From an uncultured Erythrobacteraceae bacterium (GTDB lineage Bacteria; Pseudomonadota; Alphaproteobacteria; Sphingomonadales; Sphingomonadaceae), in contig CATMNW010000139.1 of assembly GCA_950071875.1 (NCBI GenBank), forward strand, positions 1 to 6,878: a stretch of DNA of 6,878 bases. Direction: 5' to 3'. The position numbers and the translations under genes were made by a program. This document shows positions 1-4,812 of this stretch, in pieces (the stretch's first letter is position 1; every line of letters begins with the position of its first letter). A model generated the notes under the pieces. That model searched no databases and was not told where the DNA came from. It saw only the letters and a program-made list of their open reading frames with translations.

Positions 1-298
1 GAGCTTCCTGCTTTTCAGGGACGGGGTCGGTAAAGCTGCGCTTGAATGCCTGGAGGTCACCCCAGTCAATCGAAACAGAACCTTCGATACCCTTCCCCTT
101 CAATCGCCTGTGTGCAGCGAGCGCTTCCTCTCCACTCACCATCATCTTTTTCGGATCGCACCCTCGGAGCGCGCATGTGCCACCGTAGGGCCTGTAATCG
201 ATAACCGCGCAACGCTTCCCGGCGTCGGCCATCTGGTGGACCGCGACCTGCGCAGCCGTTCCCGATCCGATCGCAATGAAATCGAAAGCCTCAGCCAT
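1..298 (-). CDS. MerA-like FAD/NAD(P)-dependent disulfide oxidoreductase, N-terminal part (cut by window edge)
   Basis: Only the first 99 residues are present; the gene runs off the left edge. The N-terminus has the FAD-binding Rossmann motif GSGTAA (residues 11-16) and then a redox-active pair C42 and C47 in GGTCALRGCDPKK. This CxxxxC arrangement marks class I pyridine nucleotide-disulfide oxidoreductases (glutathione reductase, lipoamide dehydrogenase, mercuric reductase), which pass electrons from NAD(P)H through FAD to the disulfide. Classical MerA carries CVNVGC followed by VPSK, so this is a related subfamily rather than textbook MerA, and no N-terminal heavy-metal-binding domain precedes the flavin domain. 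It is the last visible gene of the merT operon and its ATG overlaps the upstream stop by 8 bases. An AGGAAGGGG stretch upstream can serve as ribosome binding site. A role in reducing Hg(II) or in thiol redox repair during mercury stress is inferred from context; the C-terminal Cys pair that would support true MerA lies outside the window. Confidence 0.85.
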   Translation of the reverse strand, partial: MAEAFDFIAIGSGTAAQVAVHQMADAGKRCAVIDYRPYGGTCALRGCDPKKMMVSGEEALAAHRRLKGKGIEGSVSIDWGDLQAFKRSFTDPVPEKQEA

Positions 299-503
299 TG
301 CAGCAGTCCCCTTCCTGTATCGGAGGACAGCGAACTGTGCCGTAGGAGCAGAACACGCAGCAATCGCCGTGGAGCGGCTTGAGACGCACGCCGCAGCCCG
401 TGCAAGTGTAGAAGAACATGCAGGCGTTGGTCGGCATTTCCATGTCTTCTTCATGACCGCATTCGGGGCAGCGCAAGCGCGAGATCAGGATCGGATCAGC
501 CAT
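291..503 (-). CDS. GDCCVxC-domain small Cys-rich protein of the mer operon
   Basis: A 70-residue soluble protein with eleven cysteines. It has two CxxC knuckles (C12/C15 in CPEC and C34/C37 in CTGC) that look like a zinc ribbon, then the signature GDCCVFCS (C48, C49, C52), which defines the GDCCVxC (seleno)protein family, and a second GDCC near the C-terminus (C67, C68). Some members of the family carry selenocysteine in the signature; here every position is an ordinary Cys codon. There is no signal peptide or membrane segment, so it should act in the cytoplasm. It sits between merT and the disulfide oxidoreductase, sharing 8-base overlaps with both, so the three are almost certainly co-translated. 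I chose the ATG at 503 over an in-frame GTG at 515 because AGGTG lies 9 bases upstream of it. The biochemical role is not established; binding or relaying Hg(II) from MerT to the reductase is an inference from position and cysteine content. Confidence 0.85.
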   Translation of the reverse strand: MADPILISRLRCPECGHEEDMEMPTNACMFFYTCTGCGVRLKPLHGDCCVFCSYGTVRCPPIQEGDCCNG

Positions 504-843
504 AGAGGAAGGCACCTGTCAGCAGCGCAGCACCGATGGCAATCCCTATGGCGGTCAGCGCTCGATAGGTCGGTGATCCGCATGCACTGTCCGCCGGGCA
601 TGTTTGTGCCTGCCTAAACTGCCAGAGCAAACGGAGGGTCGCAGCGAGGAGAAGAGCCGACGCGAGGGTCAGCAGGGGGAGGCGATAGGGGGCTACGACA
701 GGCGAGATGCTGCCAAGCCACGCGGAACCCACACCAACTGACGTAAGCGTCAATGGGAGTGCACAGCAAGCAGCTGCTCCGAAGGCAGCAAAGACACCGC
801 TGCCCGCCGCTAATCCGTTCCACCATGTGCTGAAGCTGCGCAC
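496..843 (-). CDS. merT: MerT-type mercuric ion transporter
   Basis: A 115-residue inner-membrane protein with three hydrophobic segments (about residues 14-36, 46-72 and 95-114). A vicinal pair C26-C27 lies in the first segment, followed by GSAWLG and the conserved APYR region, and a second pair C82/C88 (CPADSAC) lies in the loop before the last segment. This matches MerT, which moves Hg(II) across the inner membrane by cysteine exchange; length and cysteine layout agree with the usual 116 residues. I place the start at the GTG at 843. The open frame continues to a TTG at 876, but that codon lies upstream of or at the transcription start expected from the promoter, while AAGGGA sits 6 bases before the GTG. 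It is the first gene of the mercury operon, divergent from merR. No periplasmic MerP follows it and there is no fused metal-binding domain at the C-terminus, so Hg(II) may be taken directly or from an unlinked MerP. Confidence 0.88.
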   Translation of the reverse strand: MRSFSTWWNGLAAGSGVFAAFGAAACCALPLTLTSVGVGSAWLGSISPVVAPYRLPLLTLASALLLAATLRLLWQFRQAQTCPADSACGSPTYRALTAIGIAIGAALLTGAFLYG

Positions 844-877
844 CAGTCGTCCCTTTCCAAAACCCGATTCCCGCAAT

Positions 878-908
878 TATTTACAGTCTGTAGCAACTAC
901 AGACTCAA
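878..908 (-). promoter_or_regulatory. MerR-type operator/promoter of the merT operon
   Basis: Read on the minus strand, the -35 TTGAGT (908-903) and the -10 TAAATA (883-878) are separated by 19 bases instead of 17. The spacer region holds a perfect dyad, AGTCTGTAG / TTG / CTACAGACT on the minus strand (885-905). An over-long 19-bp spacer with a centred dyad is the hallmark of promoters activated by MerR-family proteins, which untwist the DNA on metal binding. The transcription start should fall near 871, which supports the downstream GTG start of merT. The site also lies just upstream of merR, so MerR should repress its own synthesis from here. Confidence 0.92.
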
Positions 909-918
909 GGGGTTTCGT

Positions 919-1308
919 GTGAAAATCGGTGATGTATCGAAACAGACCGGATGCAAAATCGAGACAATCCGATATTATGAGCGGATAGGAGTCATCGACC
1001 CGCCTCCACGAAGGGGCGCTTACCGCGACTACGGTCCTCGGGACATCGAGCGGCTGCGTTTCGTTCGGCGTGCGCGCGAACTCGGCTTCTCCCTTGAAGA
1101 GGTGCGGGCGCTGCTCGACCTCACACCGGGGCCCGATGTGCATTGCGATCAAGTGCAATCAATCGCGGAACAGCATCTCGGGAACGTCCGCGCCAAGCTG
1201 GCGGACCTTGCGCGCATGGAAACTGCTCTGACAAAATTGATCAGGCAGTGTGGCACTACCAGTGATGATCGGTGCCCGGTATTGGAAAGCTTAGCCGGCG
1301 AAGGCTAA
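919..1308 (+). CDS. merR: MerR-family mercury-responsive regulator
   Basis: A 129-residue transcription factor. Residues 1-40 form the winged helix-turn-helix (IRYYERIGVI, then the wing ending in YRDYGP), residues about 75-110 the dimerisation helix, and the C-terminus the metal-binding loop. Three cysteines occur at C76, C111 and C119, matching the Hg(II)-binding Cys triad of MerR (C82, C117, C126 in Tn501 numbering). The first spacing is identical (35) and the second is one residue shorter (8 rather than 9). The gene starts with GTG preceded by AAGGGG at 907-912, six bases upstream. It diverges from the merT operon across a shared operator, so it most likely represses without Hg(II) and activates with it. 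A related thiophilic metal such as cadmium or lead cannot be excluded from the regulator alone, but merT beside it argues for mercury. Confidence 0.92.
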   Translation: MKIGDVSKQTGCKIETIRYYERIGVIDPPPRRGAYRDYGPRDIERLRFVRRARELGFSLEEVRALLDLTPGPDVHCDQVQSIAEQHLGNVRAKLADLARMETALTKLIRQCGTTSDDRCPVLESLAGEG

Positions 1309-1433
1309 TCCAGCAGATCCAAGCTACGGACCAACGTTCCATCCAACACTCACAATTGACTCAGCCTGCCAGAGCAGAAAAGCAAGCGGTCCGCTTTCGG
1401 GCACCTTGCTATGCGCGGGCTACGTCCAGAATC

Positions 1434-1439
1434 CGGGCG
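1434..1439. repeat. Left copy of putative target-site duplication
   Basis: CGGGCG directly abuts the left terminal repeat of the MITE-like element and is repeated in the same orientation at 1598-1603. With only six bases chance is possible, but its exact placement at both ends supports insertion. Confidence 0.55.
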
Positions 1440-1597
1440 TATTGTGTTGAAAAACTCTGCCACCCGTTTTGGTCGGTAACACTAGAACTTTGGCACGCCT
1501 CGTAGTGTAACAATGATTCAAGCGGCAAGCTCACTCTGAATTTTTGTTGCCCGAAATTAACCTCCGGCGCGGCGGGGCCGACTTTTTCAACACAATA
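1440..1597. mobile_element. MITE-like element with 15-bp perfect terminal inverted repeats
   Basis: The left end reads TATTGTGTTGAAAAA (1440-1454) and the right end is its exact reverse complement (1583-1597). Counting further inward, 22 of the first 26 positions match. The 158-bp body has no transposase. It is flanked on both sides by CGGGCG (1434-1439 and 1598-1603), which looks like a 6-bp target-site duplication. The match can be read as 8 bases, CGGGCGTA, if the element boundary is shifted by two bases. Short length, terminal inverted repeats, flanking duplication and lack of coding capacity are the defining traits of a miniature inverted-repeat transposable element. The parent insertion sequence is not visible and I cannot assign a family. 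An open frame on the minus strand (1684-1409) crosses both ends and is probably meaningless. Confidence 0.6.
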
Positions 1598-1603
1598 CGG
1601 GCG
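1598..1603. repeat. Right copy of putative target-site duplication
   Basis: CGGGCG directly follows the right terminal repeat and matches 1434-1439. The next two bases (TA) also match the two bases after the left copy, so an 8-bp duplication is an alternative reading. Confidence 0.55.
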
Positions 1604-1691
1604 TAAAGCTGACATTGATATCGCCCAACTCGCATAGGGAGAAATTGAATTTGGAGTCCCGAAAAAGGCATCGAACCAATGCATTAGACGG

Positions 1692-1722
1692 CTTTTGAGG
1701 GCCTTTTGAGGGCTTTTTGGAG
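1692..1722. repeat. Short direct repeat with 11-bp period
   Basis: CTTTTGAGGG occurs at 1692-1701 and again at 1703-1712, followed by a degenerate third unit CTTTTTGGAG at 1713-1722. No function is evident. It could be slippage-generated sequence or part of a decayed element. Confidence 0.5.
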
Positions 1723-1829
1723 ACGACCGAATTCCTAGCTATCTGATAAGACGTAAAAAATTATTTCGAATGTGATGCCTCTTCTGGCACCATTTTCATT
1801 TTTTCTCGATTGAGGCCAAGTCTCCATTG

Positions 1830-1845
1830 CCCCGGCTAGCCGGGG
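1830..1845. repeat. Perfect 16-bp palindrome
   Basis: CCCCGGCTAGCCGGGG is a perfect, gapless palindrome. With no loop it is better suited to binding a protein dimer or a recombinase than to terminating transcription. It lies in gene-poor DNA with no promoter I can recognise beside it, so its role is unknown. Confidence 0.5.
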
Positions 1846-1880
1846 ATTAGGGACATTCGCCCGTCGCTGGATGCGAACAA

Positions 1881-1900
1881 GCGTTTCCTTTGCGAAACGC
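1881..1900. repeat. Stem-loop with 7-bp stem
   Basis: GCGTTTC and GAAACGC pair across a 6-base loop. No T-tract follows on either strand, so a terminator is not supported. It may be remnant structure of mobile DNA. Confidence 0.35.
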
Positions 1901-2063
1901 AGTTCCCTCGAATAGCGAGCGCAGTCGGTCAAACCCGCAGATCATCGCTGGTTCATATAACTCTCAAACGAACGGACACGCAGGGTTTCTCTATCGAGGC
2001 CATGAGGAGTAGGTAGCGTTAGATATCTGGCCGATATCATCGATACCCAATCGGGCGAGCGGA

Positions 2064-2849
2064 TCACTCGCCAAAAGTGGTGGTCGATATCGCGACGCTT
2101 CCAATCTCGCCGAACGAAGCGCCGATCTGTTGGCCGGGGCGGATTTCGTGCACACCGGTGATCGCCCCGCTCGAGATCCACCAGTCGGATCGAAGGCCGA
2201 CACCCCGATCTGCCAGATTTTGCAGGAGGAAGCAGACCGCACCGAACGGCCCATCGAGCATGTCCGCCGTCGTCGCGCTGCCCACCACCGTATCGTCGAT
2301 GCGAACTGAAACGGGCACGCAATTCAGCGTGCCCCACATCTCTTCCGGCACAATCCTGCCCAGGAGAATACCGGCGTTGTTGCCATGGTCCGAAATCGTG
2401 ACGCATGGCCCGTCGGCATTGATGCCTGCGTAGGGTGACGAGGCGATCTCGAGTCCGATCCGCACTTCGTCGATCCATCGCATGGCCTCGCGAGGGGTCT
2501 TCGGCAGGGCTTCGTCGAGAACCTTCAGGCGCAGCATGAACTCCGCCTCGACTGCGGCAAACCCACCGCCGAAAATCGTGAACTTCGCAAGGCCGTCCGT
2601 TTCGCGCTGCACACTGTCCGCAAAAATTGGCCCTGCCAGCCGGTTGGCGCCCAGCACTTCGCTGTGGGGCGGATTGATCTTGCCGACTTTCCATCCCGCG
2701 ACTTCGCGATCCCACAGGGACAGCGCCTGGTCCTGAACCCGATACGCCGCCGCCAGAGTGGCGGGCCGCTCGCCAGGATATTCCGCAATCGGACGTCCGG
2801 ATTTTCGCGCTTCCACGAATGCGGTTGCGATATCGCTCGCCATTTCCAT
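2064..2849 (-). CDS. 2-keto-4-pentenoate hydratase-family protein (MhpD-like, FAH superfamily)
   Basis: A 261-residue protein, the usual length for the MhpD/HpcG/oxalocrotonate decarboxylase group. Key features are GWKVGKI (residues 53-59), the metal-binding acidic residues E101 and E103 in VEAEF and E134 in GLEIASS, the DHGNNAG loop (154-160) and the C-terminal SGAITGVHEIRPGQ region. Characterised relatives are Mg/Mn-dependent hydratases that add water to 2-hydroxypenta-2,4-dienoate to give 4-hydroxy-2-oxopentanoate in aromatic meta-cleavage; others decarboxylate 4-oxalocrotonate. No other aromatic-degradation gene is nearby. The gene instead diverges from a LacI regulator of a uronate operon, and a candidate operator lies 50 bases upstream. 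KDG, the product of that operon, is itself a 4-hydroxy-2-oxo acid, so action on a sugar-derived keto acid is possible but inferred. The frame is open to 2990; I prefer the ATG at 2849, with GGCGGGG 8 bases before it, because family similarity begins there. An ATG at 2843 is an alternative. Confidence 0.85.
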   Translation of the reverse strand: MEMASDIATAFVEARKSGRPIAEYPGERPATLAAAYRVQDQALSLWDREVAGWKVGKINPPHSEVLGANRLAGPIFADSVQRETDGLAKFTIFGGGFAAVEAEFMLRLKVLDEALPKTPREAMRWIDEVRIGLEIASSPYAGINADGPCVTISDHGNNAGILLGRIVPEEMWGTLNCVPVSVRIDDTVVGSATTADMLDGPFGAVCFLLQNLADRGVGLRSDWWISSGAITGVHEIRPGQQIGASFGEIGSVAISTTTFGE

Positions 2850-2898
2850 CAAACTTGCCCCGCCAAAAACGCACTGTCGATATCGCTTGGCGCATAAC

Positions 2899-2910
2899 GA
2901 CACCGGTGTC
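2899..2910. promoter_or_regulatory. Candidate LacI-family operator upstream of the hydratase
   Basis: GACACCGGTGTC is a perfect 12-bp palindrome with the central CG typical of LacI-family operators. It lies in the divergent region, 50 bases upstream of the hydratase start and 104 before lacI. On the minus strand its right arm is part of a consensus -35 TTGACA (2912-2907), so binding could block hydratase transcription; a matching -10 at normal spacing is not clear. Nine core bases recur at 4080-4088 before the isomerase operon. Confidence 0.6.
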
Positions 2911-2943
2911 AAAGCTGTTTGCGGAGGAACGCCCCATCGGTTT

Positions 2944-2957
2944 GCGAAGCACTTCGC
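2944..2957. promoter_or_regulatory. Second inverted repeat in the divergent region
   Basis: GCGAAG and CTTCGC flank a 2-base centre. It lies 57 bases before the lacI start. It could bind a regulator, but it does not resemble the GACACCGGT sites, so its role is uncertain. Confidence 0.3.
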
Positions 2958-3013
2958 TTTAAGCGTTGGGTGGTCTATCCCCCAGAACAACCTGTCATAA
3001 ACACGGGAAGACG

Positions 3014-4033
3014 ATGCCTGACGCCAGTCAAAAACCGACCATCAACGATGTCGCGCGCGTGGCCGGCGTTTCGAAGAAGACCGTCAGTCGGGTCATCAAT
3101 CGCTCGCCCCTGCTGAAGCAGGAAACGCGAACCAAGGTGGAGGGCGTGATCGCCGAGCTGGGGTATCGGCCGAACCCGCAGGCGCGCGCGCTCGCGATGG
3201 GGCGCAACTTCCTGATCGGGCTGCTGCACGACAATCCGAACGCGCAGACCGTGCTCAACTTCCAGGTCGGGGTGCTGGATGCCATTCGCGATACCGAATT
3301 CGCACTCGTGGTGCGTCCGGTCGATCGGCGATCGCCGCACATGCTGGACGACATCCGCTCCTTTCTGGAAATCCAGCGCCTGTTCGGCGTGCTGATACTT
3401 CCCCCGATATCGGAGAACGACGATCTTGCGCGGTTGTGCCGCGAAATGGGGTGCGGATATGTCCGGATGGGCTCGGCCCGGCTGGACGATGACGAGCACC
3501 TGGTCCAGTCGAACGATCGCGAATGCGTCGAAAGCGTGATCGACCACCTCGTCGCAAACGGACATCGCCGGATAGCGATCATCAAGGGACCGGACGGTTT
3601 TCGATCGGCGCAGGAACGCGCGGAGGGCTTCGCCGCTGCGATGAAAAAGCATGGGCTCGAAATTCCCCCCGAAGCGATCGGGAGCGGAAACTACCGGTTC
3701 GATTCAGGGATCGTCGCGGCGGAAAAGCTGCTCGATACGGACAACCCGCCGACGGCGATCTTCGCGAGCAACGACGAGATGGCGGCCGGCGCATTCCATG
3801 CGGCGCTTGCCAGGGGAATCGATGTTCCGGCCCAGCTGTCGGTCGTCGGTTTCGACGATTCCCCCATCGCGGCGCATATCCTGCCGCCGATGACGACCGT
3901 CAGCTGGCCCATTCGCGAAATGGCCAAATCGGCGGCGTTCAAACTGATCGAACCGACCAATCCGGCGGCGGGCCTCTCCACCTTCCCCGCCCGCCTGGTT
4001 GTGCGCAACTCGGTAGCGGCACCGCGCGAATAG
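3014..4033 (+). CDS. LacI-family transcriptional regulator, probably of uronate catabolism
   Basis: A 339-residue repressor of standard LacI/GalR length. Residues 9-62 form the helix-turn-helix and hinge (TINDVARVAGVSKKTVSRVI, then ETRTKV and YRPNPQARALA). The remainder is a periplasmic-binding-protein-like ligand domain with the conserved IFASNDEMAAGA (249-260) and VVGFDDSPIA (277-286) segments. The ATG at 3014 has GGAAG 5 bases upstream, and HTH homology begins right after it; a TTG at 2966 in the same frame is rejected. It lies between a divergent hydratase and the isomerase-kduD-kdgK operon, so it probably controls both sides. The inducer may be KDG or a 4-deoxy-5-ketouronate intermediate, by analogy with other regulators of these pathways; sequence alone does not decide it. 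Candidate operators are at 2899-2910 and 4079-4092. Confidence 0.92.
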   Translation: MPDASQKPTINDVARVAGVSKKTVSRVINRSPLLKQETRTKVEGVIAELGYRPNPQARALAMGRNFLIGLLHDNPNAQTVLNFQVGVLDAIRDTEFALVVRPVDRRSPHMLDDIRSFLEIQRLFGVLILPPISENDDLARLCREMGCGYVRMGSARLDDDEHLVQSNDRECVESVIDHLVANGHRRIAIIKGPDGFRSAQERAEGFAAAMKKHGLEIPPEAIGSGNYRFDSGIVAAEKLLDTDNPPTAIFASNDEMAAGAFHAALARGIDVPAQLSVVGFDDSPIAAHILPPMTTVSWPIREMAKSAAFKLIEPTNPAAGLSTFPARLVVRNSVAAPRE

Positions 4034-4043
4034 GCGCAGGCGG

Positions 4044-4072
4044 TTGCAATTTGTCCAGCTCCCCCCGATAAC
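4044..4072 (+). promoter_or_regulatory. Candidate promoter of the isomerase-kduD-kdgK operon
   Basis: TTGCAA (4044-4049) and GATAAC (4067-4072) are spaced by 17 bases, each matching the sigma-70 consensus at 4 of 6 positions. The predicted transcription start, near 4079, falls on the candidate operator, a layout suited to repression. Alphaproteobacterial promoters deviate from this consensus, so this is a suggestion. Confidence 0.4.
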
Positions 4073-4078
4073 GTCGTA

Positions 4079-4092
4079 TGACACCGGTTACC
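4079..4092 (+). promoter_or_regulatory. Candidate LacI-family operator before the isomerase operon
   Basis: TGACACCGGTTACC shares the nine-base core GACACCGGT, and 10 of 14 positions overall, with the palindrome region at 2898-2911. It lies 64 bases upstream of the isomerase start and over the predicted transcription start. One half-site is conserved and the other is degenerate. Confidence 0.5.
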
Positions 4093-4155
4093 GAGGCGCG
4101 ATTCGAGGCGTTTTACGGTGGCCGCAATCGACCAGATCATAGAGAGGTGCCCACC

Positions 4156-4788
4156 ATGAAGATCGCGCTCATCAACGAGAATAGCCAGGCCGCCAAGAAC
4201 GGCATCATCCACGACGCGCTGACGACGGTGGTCGAGCCGCTGGGGCATGAAGTGCACAATTACGGCATGTACACCGCGGACGACGAAGCCCAGATCACCT
4301 ATCCGATGGTCGGCCTGTTGACGGGCATCCTGCTGAATTCCGGCGCGGCCGACTTTGTCGTCACCGGCTGCGGTACGGGGACGGGTTCGATGCTTGCCGC
4401 AAACGCCATGCCCGGTGTTTTCTGCGGATTGATCATCGACCCGACCGATGCGTTTCTGTTCGCGCAGATCAACGACGGCAACGCGATCGCCATGCCCTAC
4501 GCCAAGGGCTTCGGCTGGGCGGCGGAGCTCAACCTCCAGGATTGCTATCGCAAACTGTTCGAAGGTACGCCGGGCGAAGGCTATCCGAAGGAACGGGCGC
4601 AGATCATGGCGAAGAACCGCGGAGTGCTGTCCGAGCTCAAGTCGAAGACCTGCTACGATATGCTGACGGTCGTGAAGAACGTCGATCAGGACCTGTTAAA
4701 GAGCGCCATCGCGGGCGAAAAGTTCGCCGAGCTGTTCTACGCCAATTCGACGGACGATCAGATGAACGCCTACCTGCGCAGCCTCTGA
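4156..4788 (+). CDS. RpiB/LacA-family isomerase, probable 4-deoxy-5-ketouronate (DHU) isomerase, DhuI-like
   Basis: A 210-residue sugar isomerase. The RpiB core covers residues 1-150, with the catalytic-cysteine segment GCGTGTG (C72, equivalent to the RpiB active-site Cys), AANAMPG (81-87) and the NDGNAIAMP strand (106-114). RpiB proteins are usually about 150 residues. The extra 60 residues at the C-terminus are a trait shared with streptococcal DhuI, which isomerises 4-deoxy-L-threo-5-hexosulose-uronate to 3-deoxy-D-glycero-2,5-hexodiulosonate. It is followed 24 bases later by kduD, whose product uses exactly that compound, and then by kdgK, so the same reaction is inferred here, in place of cupin KduI. 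The frame extends to an ATG at 4078 inside the operator region; I choose the ATG at 4156, with GAGAGG 8 bases upstream and immediate family homology. Ribose-5-phosphate isomerase activity is an alternative but does not fit the neighbours. Confidence 0.88.
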   Translation: MKIALINENSQAAKNGIIHDALTTVVEPLGHEVHNYGMYTADDEAQITYPMVGLLTGILLNSGAADFVVTGCGTGTGSMLAANAMPGVFCGLIIDPTDAFLFAQINDGNAIAMPYAKGFGWAAELNLQDCYRKLFEGTPGEGYPKERAQIMAKNRGVLSELKSKTCYDMLTVVKNVDQDLLKSAIAGEKFAELFYANSTDDQMNAYLRSL

Positions 4789-4812
4789 GCGTAGGCAGAA
4801 GGATACGCAGAT

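Larger units (their letters stand above)
1309..2063. other. Gene-poor junction between mercury module and catabolic locus
   Basis: About 755 bases between the merR stop and the hydratase stop. No open frame here has a credible ribosome site together with recognisable protein features. The stretch is more AT-rich and lower in coding character than either flank. It contains a MITE-like element (1440-1597), an 11-bp-period direct repeat (1692-1722), a perfect palindrome (1830-1845) and a hairpin (1881-1900). Two further small inverted repeats lie at its right end: GATATC / 5-nt loop / GATATC at 2022-2038, and GGCGAG / 7-nt loop / CTCGCC at 2054-2072. The last overlaps the hydratase stop codon. 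Neither is followed by a T-run, so I do not call a terminator. The mix suggests decayed mobile DNA. Confidence 0.7.

Noticed and set aside
844..876. N-terminal extension of MerT from a TTG at 876
   Set aside because: The TTG lies at or before the transcription start implied by the promoter, and the GTG at 843 has a well-placed AAGGGA and gives the usual MerT length.
1384..1396. AAGCGG-T-CCGCTT inverted repeat
   Set aside because: Too short and isolated to assign a function.
1409..1684. Open frame of 91 codons on the minus strand across the MITE-like element
   Set aside because: It runs through both terminal repeats and the target duplications, has no recognisable domain, and its codon use is unlike the neighbours; it is most likely accidental.
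1735..1932. Open frame of 65 codons on the minus strand in the junction zone
   Set aside because: No family resemblance, no good ribosome site, and part of it is simply the translation of the 16-bp palindrome and adjacent hairpin.
2151..2160. CACACCGGTG inside the hydratase gene as a third operator
   Set aside because: Its core resembles the operator candidates, but the outer positions are not symmetrical and it encodes part of the conserved ITGVHEI region, so chance is the simpler reading.
1942..2952. Long 336-codon frame antisense-parallel to the hydratase on the same strand
   Set aside because: Arg/Ser/Gly-rich low-complexity translation in another frame over a well-supported hydratase gene; a GC-driven shadow.
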